A stretch of 64,000 nucleotides of DNA from an uncultured Lachnospiraceae bacterium. GTDB lineage: Bacteria; Bacillota; Clostridia; Lachnospirales; Lachnospiraceae. The stretch is taken from contig CANDAG010000014.1 in NCBI GenBank assembly GCA_947382625.1, positions 22,233 to 86,232 of the forward strand, written 5' to 3'. A model generated the notes under the pieces. That model saw only the letters and a program-made list of their open reading frames with translations, ran no database searches and had not been told where the DNA came from. The position numbers and the translations under genes were made by a program. Shown here piece after piece: positions 16,370 through 24,989 of the stretch (position 1 is its first letter; every line of letters begins with the position of its first letter).

Positions 16370-16620
16370 CTTCCTGTTCAATTCCAGTTCTTCCTTATCA
16401 ATCCTCATAAGCGGATTAGGCACAATAAGCTTCATGGGTCTGTCTTCATAATATAAATCATTCAAATATCCTTCTTCCCTTCACTATAGTTGCCTCCATA
16501 TCATTCATAAAATAATCCTGCATCACTACATTTTTTCAAAAAGTCCACGGCCAGCTCATTTTTCTTGTATAGCCTCCCTTTATACTAATATCGTGTACTT
16601 ACAAGCTGGATTTGGCAAGA
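16370..16620 (-). pseudogene. Decayed gene remnant of unknown family
   Basis: On the minus strand, fragments in different frames and interrupted by stops read NELAVDFLKKCSDAGLFYE, then YGGNYSEGKKDI, then YLNDLYYEDRPMKLIVPNPL and MRIDKEELELNRKKP. The last piece has the look of conserved protein sequence, but I do not recognise the family. Together with the neighbouring fragments it marks 15.7-16.6 kb as a scar of a former insertion. Confidence 0.35.
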
Positions 16621-16660
16621 AACTGTTTATAAGTTCAATTTAAATTTTTATGAATATATA

Positions 16661-16688
16661 TTGCATAAAAAATAAAATATAATATAGT
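16661..16688 (+). promoter_or_regulatory. Weak putative promoter of the PHP-UvrD gene
   Basis: TTGCAT (16661-16666) and TATAGT (16683-16688) with a 16-base spacer in very A+T-rich DNA; other alignments are possible. Confidence 0.3.
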
Positions 16689-16753
16689 AAAGAGAAAAGG
16701 AATGTACGGATATTGGAAGACTAACAGATAATTAAAGAAAGAGGTAAGGAAAA

Positions 16754-19700
16754 ATGTACATAGGAGATCTTCATATCCATTCCAGATATTCCCGGGCAAC
16801 CAGCAGGGACTGCACGCCGGAATATCTGGATCTGTGGGCAAGAAAAAAGGGAATCGATATTGTAGGGACAGGAGATTTCACCCACCCGGCATGGCGAAGT
16901 GAGCTGATGGAAAAGCTAGAGCCGGCAGAGGATGGCCTGTATGTCCTGAAAAAGGAATATCGGCTGGAGAAGGAGGGAGTGCCGGATACCCATCCCCGCT
17001 TTGTGGTGACCGGAGAGATCAGCTCCATCTACAAAAAAGGGGAGCGGGTGAGAAAGGTACACAGCCTTCTGATCCTGCCGGGGCTGGAAGAGGCAGACGC
17101 ATTGGCAAGGCGGCTGGAGCTGATCGGCAACATTCACTCTGACGGACGCCCTATTTTGGGCCTGCCATGCAGGGATCTGCTGGAGATCATGCTGGAGACA
17201 AGCCAGAAGGGGATTTATGTACCTGCCCATATATGGACGCCTCATTTTTCCCTGTTCGGCGCCTTTTCAGGGTTTGATACAATGGAAGACTGCTTCGAGG
17301 ATTTAACGCCCCACATTCATGCACTGGAAACAGGGCTCTCTTCTGATCCGCCCATGAACTGGCGGGTCAGCGCACTGGATCGTTTCAATCTGATCTCCAA
17401 TTCAGATGCCCATTCACCGGCAAAGCTGGGAAGGGAGGCAAATCTGTTTGACATAGAGCTTTCTTATGAAGGACTTGCCAGAGCAATTCAGGAGGGAGAA
17501 GGCCTGGCAGGAACCATAGAATTTTTTCCGGAGGAGGGAAAATATCATTTTGACGGACATCGGAAATGCGGATTATGTATCAGTCCGTCGGAAACAGCAG
17601 AGTATGGTAATAAATGTCCCGTATGCGGAAAGAAGATAACAATAGGAGTGCTTAACCGGGTGGAACAGCTTGCAGACCGGGAGGAAGGATATGTTCTGAA
17701 GGAAGGGCGTCCTTTTGAAAGCCTTGTGCCGCTTCTGGAGGTGATCGGTGCTTCCATGGGAATTTCTCCGGCAGGAAAAAAGGCCGGGGAGCAGTATGAA
17801 TCTATGACAGGAGTTCTCGGCTCAGAATTTTCCATTCTGCGGAAAATTCCAATTGAGGATATCAGAAAGGCAGCAGGCCCCCTCATCGCAGAGGGAATCA
17901 GCAGGCTCCGCAAAGGAGAGGTAGAACGAACGCCGGGATTTGACGGGGAATATGGAAAGATTGGCCTGCTGACACCGGAGGATATCAGTAACCTGGAAGG
18001 GCAGATGTCATTTTTTTCAGCAGATGAGCTTCGTGAGATGGAAAAGAGCCAGAAAACGGAAGTGCAGAAAGAGGAAACAGATAAGCCGGTGGATGGCTCT
18101 AATGCTTCAGATGGGGAGACAAAGAACCGGCAGGCAGAAAAATCCCCTTCATTTCCCGAAGGTTTAAATATTCGCCAACGGGAAGCTGTTGAAAAAACCG
18201 GCCGCGGAATTGCTGTGATCGCAGGGCCTGGTTCAGGAAAAACCAGAACACTGATCGCCAGGCTGCGTTATCTTATAGAGGAGAGAAAGATTTCTCCCGG
18301 GGAAATTACGGCAGTCACCTTTACCAATAAAGCTGCCGAGGAAATGCGTACCCGAATGATGGAAGAAAATGCGGAAAAGAGAGGAACGAAGAAAACAGAT
18401 CTCTGGATAGGAACCTTTCATGCGATCTGCAGCCGTTTTCTGCAGGAAGCGGGCCGCAGCTTTATTGTGGCGGATGAGGGGCTTCAGGTTGAACTGGCAG
18501 AAAAAGCACTTCATGAGTTTGAGAAGAAAGGTTCCTCTGCTCAGCTGGTGAAGAAATACTCTCAGGTGAAGAATGGACTTGCAGAAGCGGACGAAAAGGA
18601 CAGGCGTGTATATGCTTATTATCAAAAGCTGTTGCAGGAGGCAGGAGCCCTGGACTACGATGACCTTCTTATAGAAACATTGAAAGTATTGGAGAATATG
18701 CCGGAGGATGCGCCGGAGCGGAAGCGCTTTTCCTATCTTCTCATTGATGAGTTTCAGGATATCAATCCTCTTCAGTATCGTCTGGTGAGAGAATGGGGGC
18801 GTGGCAGCAGGGAGCTGTTTGTGATAGGAGATCCGGATCAGTCGATCTATGGGTTTCGGGGATGTGATCCCGAAATATTTTCCCGTTTGGCGGAGGAATA
18901 TCCGGAGCTTGTCACTGTCCGCCTGGAAGAAAACTACCGTTCCTCGCAGAATATCCTTCAGGCTTCCCTTGGCCTGATCTCCCATAATAAAGGGGAGGAG
19001 CGCAGGATGGAAGCCAGGCAAAAGGATGGAATACCAATCCGGATCATATCTACAGAGGATGAGAGAAGGGAAGCCATCTTTGTAGCAAAGGAGATTAACC
19101 GTCAGATCGGTGGGATTGATATGCTGGATACAGATGAAAATGGATCAGGTGATGGGCATATAATACGGGGATTTTCTGATATTGCAGTGCTTTACCGGAC
19201 TCACAGACAGGCGGCATTATTGGAAAAGTGTCTTCGGCAGGAGGGAATTCCTTATCTGGTAGCGGGTCGGGAAGACTTTTTGGCAGAGCGGGAAGTGAGG
19301 GCAACCCTGTATTTCTTCCAGCATATTTTATATGCCAGTGAGGAAGCGGCAGGAGTACTGTGCCAGAAGCTTTTATCTCCCTGGCTGGGTGAAGCGAAGG
19401 AAGAAAAGCTTTCTTATCTGACCCAAAAGTATTGCAAGAAAAGTAAGAAAACCCGTCCGGTGAAGCTTTTGGAGGAATGGTGCAGGGAGATTTCCTTCGA
19501 TAATGAGGATGCCATGAAGAAGCTGGCAGATATGTCAGTGCTTTACCCCACCATGGAGGCCTTTCTTCATACCCTTTCCTTTGGAGAGGAGGGGGATGTG
19601 AGAAGAAACGGGAGCAGGAAGTTTTCAGCGGATGCAGTAACTCTGATGACTCTTCATGGATCCAAGGGACTGGAGTTCCCTCTGGTATTTCTTTATGGAA

Positions 19701-19957
19701 TGGATAAGGGGAGTATTCCTCTGGAATTTGGCAGCAGGGAACAATCTGCTGTTAAGACAGATATGGAAGAGGAGCGCCGCCTGTGCTATGTGGGCATGAC
19801 CAGGGCAAAGGAAGAGTTGATCTTAGTCTGCGGCCAGCAACCATCCCGGTTTCTGGATGAAATCCCGGAGGAAAACTATAAATGGGAGCAGGCAGAAAGG
19901 ATAAAGGAAACAGAAGGAGAACAGGCAGTCCAATTGAGTATGTTTGACTTTATGTGA
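16754..19957 (+). CDS. Endonuclease-Q-like PHP domain fused to UvrD/PcrA-type helicase
   Basis: A 1067-residue fusion. Residues 1-about 400 match the PHP-type nuclease family that includes endonuclease Q: metal-ligand motifs GDLHIHSRYS and GTGDFTHP, VPAHIWTPHF, SNSDAHSPAKLG, and a Cys4 zinc finger (Cys272/275, Cys288/291). Residues about 470-1060 are a superfamily 1A helicase: Walker A GPGSGKTRT near 492, VTFTNKAAEEM, DEFQDINPLQ near 666, GDPDQSIYGFRG, TLHGSKGLEFPLVF, EEERRLCYVGMTRA. Endonuclease Q cuts 5' of deaminated bases and abasic sites; the helicase would unwind 3'-5' from such nicks. The linker (about 420-465) is charged and Pro/Ser rich. RBS AAAGAGGTAAGG. Family calls are firm; the joint repair role is inference. 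Confidence 0.88.
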   Translation: MYIGDLHIHSRYSRATSRDCTPEYLDLWARKKGIDIVGTGDFTHPAWRSELMEKLEPAEDGLYVLKKEYRLEKEGVPDTHPRFVVTGEISSIYKKGERVRKVHSLLILPGLEEADALARRLELIGNIHSDGRPILGLPCRDLLEIMLETSQKGIYVPAHIWTPHFSLFGAFSGFDTMEDCFEDLTPHIHALETGLSSDPPMNWRVSALDRFNLISNSDAHSPAKLGREANLFDIELSYEGLARAIQEGEGLAGTIEFFPEEGKYHFDGHRKCGLCISPSETAEYGNKCPVCGKKITIGVLNRVEQLADREEGYVLKEGRPFESLVPLLEVIGASMGISPAGKKAGEQYESMTGVLGSEFSILRKIPIEDIRKAAGPLIAEGISRLRKGEVERTPGFDGEYGKIGLLTPEDISNLEGQMSFFSADELREMEKSQKTEVQKEETDKPVDGSNASDGETKNRQAEKSPSFPEGLNIRQREAVEKTGRGIAVIAGPGSGKTRTLIARLRYLIEERKISPGEITAVTFTNKAAEEMRTRMMEENAEKRGTKKTDLWIGTFHAICSRFLQEAGRSFIVADEGLQVELAEKALHEFEKKGSSAQLVKKYSQVKNGLAEADEKDRRVYAYYQKLLQEAGALDYDDLLIETLKVLENMPEDAPERKRFSYLLIDEFQDINPLQYRLVREWGRGSRELFVIGDPDQSIYGFRGCDPEIFSRLAEEYPELVTVRLEENYRSSQNILQASLGLISHNKGEERRMEARQKDGIPIRIISTEDERREAIFVAKEINRQIGGIDMLDTDENGSGDGHIIRGFSDIAVLYRTHRQAALLEKCLRQEGIPYLVAGREDFLAEREVRATLYFFQHILYASEEAAGVLCQKLLSPWLGEAKEEKLSYLTQKYCKKSKKTRPVKLLEEWCREISFDNEDAMKKLADMSVLYPTMEAFLHTLSFGEEGDVRRNGSRKFSADAVTLMTLHGSKGLEFPLVFLYGMDKGSIPLEFGSREQSAVKTDMEEERRLCYVGMTRAKEELILVCGQQPSRFLDEIPEENYKWEQAERIKETEGEQAVQLSMFDFM

Positions 19958-19965
19958 GGTGCAGA

Positions 19966-20859
19966 ATGATAACCAAAGATATGAACAGTATACTGAAAAC
20001 AATTCGTTTGGAAAGCCAGAAGAAAAATAACAAAGGTAAACCCAAATTGATATCAAAGGATGTACTGGAAACAGAAGATTTTAATTTTTCCCCGATTAAT
20101 CCATTGAACCGTATAGGAGACAGTGGAGAACTTCTGCTTGCGTCATCCAGAAAAGATGATACAGAAAAGTATTTGATCAAGCATGAATATTGTGACTGTG
20201 CCGCCAATGAGTTTGTATACTCGAAGCTGGCTCGGGCAATGGGGTTGCATATTCCTGAATCCCGCTTATTCAAGATTTCAGAAAATGAGAGCAGGGATTG
20301 CTTTAAAAGCGGTTATACGATAGGTGCGGTTTATCTTGATGTTAAGGATCCGGATCCGTCTTATGAAAAGATTCGGAATTGTTCGTCAAATTGGGAAGAG
20401 TACTATTCTTTTATGGCTCTTTATTATTTCTTTTTGGAGTCTGACAGCTTTGAAATCCTGTTGACAGATGAAGATTTGATTTACCGTGTTGACACTGCAG
20501 ATGCATTTTTATTGAGCGAGTTTTTCTTGAGTCAGGCAGGTCTGGATGTAGATACCCCAAGTGGCAATTTGCAGGAAATCATGAAAAAGACATTAATGGA
20601 AAATCACCAGAAGGAAGATTTCTGGCAATATGTGGATTTTTACAAAAAGATGGAAGAAAATATAGAAAAATATGGAAAAGAGAGTAGAAAAGGGTTTCTT
20701 TGTCCTTTTTATGAGATTCAGGGAATCAGTCAGATATATATTGATGATTTTTTGAATACGCTTTGTTATTTTTATCCGGATTTCATTGGGGACTGCTATA
20801 AACTGTTTATCGGTGCCGCTCAAAAGAAAGCCAAAAGTTTTCTGGATTCACTGGTATGA
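19966..20859 (+). CDS. HipA-like (kinase-related) protein lacking the catalytic C-lobe motifs
   Basis: A 297-residue protein beginning at ATG 19966 (GAGGTG six bases before it; a GTG at 19954 is also in frame). The segment KYLIKHEYCDCAANEFVYSK followed by LARAMGLHIPESRLF matches the N-lobe region of HipA/CtkA-type kinases: a lysine in a beta strand, then the helix with the conserved Asn-Glu. A DEDLIYRVDTADAF stretch may correspond to the metal-binding region, but the catalytic HxDxxxxN loop is not found. It may be a pseudokinase or a divergent HipA relative. Starts nine bases after the helicase stop and is probably co-transcribed. No HipB-like partner is nearby. Confidence 0.6.
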   Translation: MITKDMNSILKTIRLESQKKNNKGKPKLISKDVLETEDFNFSPINPLNRIGDSGELLLASSRKDDTEKYLIKHEYCDCAANEFVYSKLARAMGLHIPESRLFKISENESRDCFKSGYTIGAVYLDVKDPDPSYEKIRNCSSNWEEYYSFMALYYFFLESDSFEILLTDEDLIYRVDTADAFLLSEFFLSQAGLDVDTPSGNLQEIMKKTLMENHQKEDFWQYVDFYKKMEENIEKYGKESRKGFLCPFYEIQGISQIYIDDFLNTLCYFYPDFIGDCYKLFIGAAQKKAKSFLDSLV

Positions 20860-21195
20860 TACTTCTGTGGGAAGAGGAAGAAATATTTTTTCTTTCAAAG
20901 AATAAAAGTATCGGGAAGTTAAAGTAAATTGTGAGAAAAAAGGTATTTTTTGGATATGGCTGACAGTTGGCGTAAGTACTAAAAAAATATTTTCTCTTTC
21001 CATCCATCTAAGCATGGAATGAAAACCAGGGCGTTCCGGGCAGGAAATAGAATATCCGATGTCCTGGAATTGGCCTGTAATTTCGCACTGATATTTTTTG
21101 GCGCAGAAAAAAAGCTGATCAATCTGGTGTGATAAAATCTGTTCTGGAGCAGATCTGGGGGTATCAAGACGAATATAAATAGCTGCTGGAATCAT
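20848..21195 (-). CDS. Resolvase N-terminal-domain-only protein (serine recombinase-like)
   Basis: A 115-residue minus-strand frame. It matches the catalytic-domain pattern of serine recombinases in order: AAIYIRLDTPRS, then LSHQIDQLFFCAKKYQCEI, FQDIGYSISCPERPGFHSML, then ENIFLVLTPTVSHI. The nucleophile Ser of the Y-x-R-x-S motif is replaced (YIRLDT), and no DNA-binding domain follows, so recombination is unlikely. It overlaps the 3' end of the HipA-like gene by 12 bases, tail to tail. It could be a domesticated relic or a small regulatory protein. Confidence 0.55.
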   Translation of the reverse strand: MIPAAIYIRLDTPRSAPEQILSHQIDQLFFCAKKYQCEITGQFQDIGYSISCPERPGFHSMLRWMERENIFLVLTPTVSHIQKIPFFSQFTLTSRYFYSLKEKIFLPLPTEVSYQ

Positions 21196-21312
21196 ACGGT
21201 GGCGTTCCTTAAAAAATGCGGAATAATTTATTTTTAATATATTCAGTTAAAAGGAAAAAAGAACAGGAAACTGAGTCGGGATTTTTCCATGCTCCGGTGC
21301 ATGGCTGAACTG

Positions 21313-22104
21313 TTATATTTTACCGGATTTCCGCAATAAGGAACAAATAATGATGCTCACTGCCGCCAGAACGATCTGGGAAAGCGCCAGTTCATGTGCT
21401 GCCCGCAAATAGGAATCCGGCGTATCCATATGATACAGCCAGTCATTTGCATACGCAAGCTGACTCAGGGCAGCAATATTTAATATGGAAGCACATGCGT
21501 TTTTGTGCCTGCCGAAAGTATTCTGCATGAGTGCGATCACTACGATTAAAGCGATGATTTTGAGAATAGTACTATAAAACGGTCCTACCTGATGCAGTTC
21601 TATTCCAAGGAAAGGAAAGGGGGCTTTTAAGTTTATGAGATTCTGTGCTACATATTCGTTTATCAGCAAACAAAAAATAAATACTGCACCGGAAATGCCT
21701 GTTCCTGCTATGGTGGCTTTTCTGTTATCTGAAAACTGCCAGTTTCCCGCAAGTCCCGCAGCGCAAAGGAGCAGAATACAGAAAACCACAGAGGGAATCT
21801 GTTCATAATTGATCAGGCCGCCATATCCCACAAAAAATCCTATATATGTGATGCCCACCAGAAGTACCAGTATAAGCTTTCCAAGCCGCTCTTTGTGCAG
21901 GATCATACTGCGAACTTTTTTCAGGTAGTCAATCTGTTTATCAGCCGCCTTTCCTGTTGTGATTACTGTGTTTTTCATCTGCTCCAGCTTTTCTCTGCAT
22001 TCACTGCATTCTGCAATATGTTCATCTACCAGCTCTCGTGTATCCTCTGAGCAGATCTCGTCCGCATAGGACGGCAGAAGATCCTGTATGATATTACACT
22101 TCAT
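21313..22104 (-). CDS. Zinc-finger anti-sigma factor, membrane-bound
   Basis: A 263-residue protein. The N-terminus has the zf-HC2 anti-sigma motif: Cys in MKCNIIQDLLPSYADEICS, then ELVDEHIAECSECREKL (H-x3-C-x2-C). About six hydrophobic segments follow. It should hold the sigma factor encoded just upstream inactive at the membrane until a signal arrives. The genes overlap (sigma stop at 22094); ATG 22104 is used, while TTG 22110 has better spacing to AGGAG. The large multi-pass C-terminal region is more than the usual single helix and may be the sensor. Confidence 0.85.
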   Translation of the reverse strand: MKCNIIQDLLPSYADEICSEDTRELVDEHIAECSECREKLEQMKNTVITTGKAADKQIDYLKKVRSMILHKERLGKLILVLLVGITYIGFFVGYGGLINYEQIPSVVFCILLLCAAGLAGNWQFSDNRKATIAGTGISGAVFIFCLLINEYVAQNLINLKAPFPFLGIELHQVGPFYSTILKIIALIVVIALMQNTFGRHKNACASILNIAALSQLAYANDWLYHMDTPDSYLRAAHELALSQIVLAAVSIIICSLLRKSGKI

Positions 22105-22606
22105 TTTCAAATTTTTCTCCTCTCTTTCTTCCCTTCAGCAGGCGTTCCTTACCCCGGTAAAAGGTCACTCTTGACCAGTTTTCGCTTTTTCCCAGGATTT
22201 CTCCGATCTCCTTAAAAGAAAGCTCCGCCATAGTTCTCAAATAGATTACCTCCCGCATCTGTTCCGGAAGGCTTTGCATATCCTTCAATACATCAAGAAG
22301 GTCATAACGCCTGATCAGTTTCTCCTCAATTCCTTCTTCATGAGGACTGTTTGTGGTTATTTCATCTAAATGAATCTCCTCGGAGGGAATCTCCTTTCCA
22401 TGTTTCCTCAGATATTGCAGATAAATATGTTTGGCAATCTGACAGAGCCATACGCTGATTTTACAGCTATGATCATAACGGTTTATGGAATTCATTGCCC
22501 GCAAAAAGGTCTCCTGCGTCAATTCCTCAGCAAGCTGTGGATCATGGCAGTATTTTAAGAGAAAGCGATATACCAATTTCGCGTTTTCCTGGTATATTTC
22601 CTCCAT
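22094..22606 (-). CDS. ECF-type RNA polymerase sigma factor
   Basis: A 170-residue sigma-70-family factor of ECF size. Region 2 is at about 5-70 (LVYRFLLKYCHDPQLAEELTQ then ETFLRAM; ISVWLCQIAKHIYLQYLRK) and region 4 at about 110-160 (SLPEQMREVIYLRTMAELSF then KEIGEILGKSENWSRVTFYRG). It redirects RNA polymerase to a small regulon. Strong RBS GGAGGAGGG. The anti-sigma gene overlaps its 3' end, the standard arrangement. A motif fitting an ECF promoter lies upstream, implying autoregulation. Confidence 0.9.
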   Translation of the reverse strand: MEEIYQENAKLVYRFLLKYCHDPQLAEELTQETFLRAMNSINRYDHSCKISVWLCQIAKHIYLQYLRKHGKEIPSEEIHLDEITTNSPHEEGIEEKLIRRYDLLDVLKDMQSLPEQMREVIYLRTMAELSFKEIGEILGKSENWSRVTFYRGKERLLKGRKRGEKFENEV

Positions 22607-22629
22607 AGCCCTCCTCCTTTCTGCTTATA

Positions 22630-22656
22630 TATCCGTTTGGGAGCCCGTTCGTTACA
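22630..22656 (-). promoter_or_regulatory. Putative ECF-type promoter (autoregulation)
   Basis: On the minus strand TGTAAC (22651-22656) and CGGATA (22630-22635) are 15 bases apart, 24 bases before the sigma gene. TGTAAC/CGT-like pairs are typical of ECF promoters in Firmicutes. Confidence 0.45.
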
Positions 22657-22675
22657 CTTACATATAAAATTAATC

Positions 22676-22698
22676 GCCGTCACGCTTCGCGGGGCGGC
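22676..22698 (-). repeat. Dispersed 23-nt GC-rich imperfect palindrome, copy 1
   Basis: Read on the minus strand it contains the family core CGCGAAGCGTGAC, with 5' GCCG and 3' CGGC arms; eight of nine arm pairs form. It lies between the histidine kinase stop (22728) and the sigma promoter. See also 32209, 44763 and 61681. Confidence 0.65.
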
Positions 22699-22727
22699 TG
22701 ATTGGATTAAAATAGGATATTGTAATG

Positions 22728-24050
22728 TTATGATTTCGCGGGCAGATTAACCGTAAACAGGGCGCCCCCTTCTTCTGAATCAGCAACCGTGATGCTTCCG
22801 TGATGGGCATGAACAATTTCAAAGGCAATAGACAATCCCAGTCCGAAATGCCCTTTGGCGCTTCGGGATTTCTCTGCCCGGTAAAATCGGTCAAATATTT
22901 TTTTCTTATCATCATCGGAGATACCGATGCCGCTGTCTGAAACAGAGAAGCAGAAATTCGCTTTCCCGGAGGCTTTTCCGGTATACAAAAGAGATACATG
23001 GATTTTTCCATGCTCCGGTGTATAGCTGATGGCATTGTGCAGCAATATGGAGATCACCTGTCTGATCCGGTCGGGGTCACAGTCGCAGGAGGGCAGAGCG
23101 TCATCCGGCAGGCTCAGAGAAAGAGAAAGGGATTTCTCTTTTGCCAGGGTTTCAAATGCTTCACAGGTATTTAATAAAAGGGTATCCAACTCTACCGGTT
23201 TTTTGTGGATAGAAAAACGATGATTGTCGGATTCCGTCAGGGTGAGCATATCCTCAATCAGCCGTGACATACGCTTTCCCTCCTGGCGGATCGTCTTTAG
23301 GAAGCTTACCTGCTGGTCATGGCCTACATTGTCAAAGCATTCTGCAGAGGACAGGATAACTGCTAAAGGAGTGCGTAGCTCGTGAGAGGCGGAGGCGATG
23401 AAGCTGGTCTGCTTTTGCTGGCTTTCCTGTATGGGCTTCAAAAGAATGCCGGTAAAAATCCAGGAAAAAACAATAAATATGAAGATAGAACCCAGATCAA
23501 TGAAAAGAAAACGGATTCGTTGCTGCAGGATTTGCTTTTCCATCAGGCTTAAAGGTGAGATAACAACTATTTGTAATAAGGAAGATTTTTTTTCGATGGT
23601 GATCACCGAACCAAAATAGTACTTGCCCACAGAGGGAGACAGGAAGCGGTACTCTGTGTGATAGGATACATACGGGGAGGAAGGAAGCTCCGAACCCTCT
23701 GATATGCGAAAGCTCTGGCGGTAGAAGTCCAGACTCTCCTGCAAAACAGTATCGCTGGAAGCTTCGGAAGGCTGGGACAGGCGGTTGTACAGGAAGGGGA
23801 TATCATTATCCAGTACCAGAAAGGCATAGTTCCCCTGGGCTTCCATTTTGGAGAGCCATTCCATGGAGATCACGGATTGCTGCTCCAAATTGGTAGCAAT
23901 AGTGTTGATATCATTTTTAAAAGAATTATATTGGTTTCTGTAAAGGCTTGTCTCGGAAATATACAGATAACACAGGGACATGACGATCATGAGAGTGGCG
24001 GTGATCCCTGCACACAAAACGGTAAGCCTCAGGTGAACCTTCTTATACAT
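22728..24050 (-). CDS. Sensor histidine kinase
   Basis: A 440-residue membrane kinase. A transmembrane helix at about 10-30, an extracytoplasmic sensor of roughly 140 residues, a second helix near 175-200, then the dimerisation box FIASASHELRTPLAVIL (His near 222) and the ATPase domain: HNAISYTPEHG (N box), SDSGIGI (G1), HFGLGLSIAF (G2). It phosphorylates the response regulator encoded immediately upstream. RBS GGAGAAATACCT before ATG. The pair is divergent from the 25-31 kb operon, and the direct repeats before that operon suggest it is the target. Confidence 0.93.
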   Translation of the reverse strand: MYKKVHLRLTVLCAGITATLMIVMSLCYLYISETSLYRNQYNSFKNDINTIATNLEQQSVISMEWLSKMEAQGNYAFLVLDNDIPFLYNRLSQPSEASSDTVLQESLDFYRQSFRISEGSELPSSPYVSYHTEYRFLSPSVGKYYFGSVITIEKKSSLLQIVVISPLSLMEKQILQQRIRFLFIDLGSIFIFIVFSWIFTGILLKPIQESQQKQTSFIASASHELRTPLAVILSSAECFDNVGHDQQVSFLKTIRQEGKRMSRLIEDMLTLTESDNHRFSIHKKPVELDTLLLNTCEAFETLAKEKSLSLSLSLPDDALPSCDCDPDRIRQVISILLHNAISYTPEHGKIHVSLLYTGKASGKANFCFSVSDSGIGISDDDKKKIFDRFYRAEKSRSAKGHFGLGLSIAFEIVHAHHGSITVADSEEGGALFTVNLPAKS

Positions 24051-24078
24051 AGGTATTTCTCCGATACAACTAAATTTA

Positions 24079-24771
24079 TTACTTTTTGGAAGCCGGAGTA
24101 TCCTGCAGACGATAACCGATTCCGCGGATGGTTTTGATCTGCAGATTGCTTCCGGCGCCTTTTAAGCGTCTTCTGAGAAAATGGATATAATTATCCAGAT
24201 TACCATCCTCCACGTCGCTGTCCGGGCCCCATACCTTTAATAGAAGAAGGCTTCTGGAAAGGGTCTGGTTTTTTCTTCTCAGGAAGGTTTCCATTAAAGC
24301 CGCTTCCCGTTTGGATAAGGTACAGCTTCCCAAAGGCCCTTCCAGCCGGTCCTCGTTCATATACCAGATAATATCAGATACAGATAAAATATCGTCATCA
24401 TCTGTGAAAGCGGAAGGCCGTCTTGTGATACAGCGGATCCTGGCAAGAAGCTCTTCCGTCTCAAAAGGCTTTACCAGATAATCATCGGCGCCTGAGTCAA
24501 GTCCTGTCACCTTATCATTTAAAGTCCCCAGAGCTGTCAGAAAAATAACCGGCGTAGAGACACCTTTTTTGCGGAGTCTGGTGAGCACCTCCGTGCCGTC
24601 CAGATGAGGGAGCATTCTGTCTAACAATATAATATCGTGAATATTCTGTTCACCATAATAAAGGGCTTCCTCACCGTCAAAACAGCAGTCTACAGTAAAG
24701 CCCTCTAACTCCAGTGAAATGGCAAGTGTCTGATTGAGTTGTCTGTCGTCCTCTGCAAGTAAAATTCTCAT
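24079..24771 (-). CDS. OmpR-family response regulator
   Basis: A 230-residue regulator: receiver domain with Asp8/Asp9, phospho-acceptor Asp51 (HDIILLDRMLPHLDG) and Lys near 101 (GADDYLVKPF), then a winged-helix DNA-binding domain (LSKREAALMETFLRRKNQ; VEDGNLDNYIHFLRRRLKG; IKTIRGIGYRL). The start at 24771 (MRILLAEDD) has GAGGTG seven bases before it; a longer frame to 24819 lacks one. It probably binds the TTAGAGA direct repeats at 24926-24943, and related sequence near 24825-24846 could mean autoregulation. Confidence 0.93.
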   Translation of the reverse strand: MRILLAEDDRQLNQTLAISLELEGFTVDCCFDGEEALYYGEQNIHDIILLDRMLPHLDGTEVLTRLRKKGVSTPVIFLTALGTLNDKVTGLDSGADDYLVKPFETEELLARIRCITRRPSAFTDDDDILSVSDIIWYMNEDRLEGPLGSCTLSKREAALMETFLRRKNQTLSRSLLLLKVWGPDSDVEDGNLDNYIHFLRRRLKGAGSNLQIKTIRGIGYRLQDTPASKK

Positions 24772-24925
24772 GTCGTTCACCTCGTCAAAGTAATGTTGAT
24801 ATGGAAGGTATTCTATCATAAAAATCTTTAAAAATCCTCTAAGACAATACTACTATATTTGGTAGTGGATGTTCAAGTTAATCGAAGGGTAAAGCGACTG
24901 TTGTAAATAGTTAGTTTTAACATTT

Positions 24926-24958
24926 TTAGAGAAATCTTAGAGATTTAGTTGCTATATT
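24926..24958 (+). promoter_or_regulatory. Response-regulator-type direct repeats and -10 element
   Basis: TTAGAGA occurs at 24926-24932 and 24937-24943, exactly 11 bases apart, followed ten bases later by TATATT (24953-24958). There is no recognisable -35 box. Repeats in helical phase replacing the -35 region are typical of OmpR-type activation. Confidence 0.55.
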
Positions 24959-24989
24959 ACTTAAAACGGATTAAAAGGAGTGGACGATT

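Noticed and set aside
20848-21195. An active site-specific recombinase
   Set aside because: The catalytic serine position is Asp/Thr (YIRLDT) and there is no DNA-binding domain.
24848-24866. The sequence ACTACTATATTTGGTAGT as a BlaI-type operator
   Set aside because: It lacks the TACA-NN-TGTA core; only the outer five bases are palindromic.
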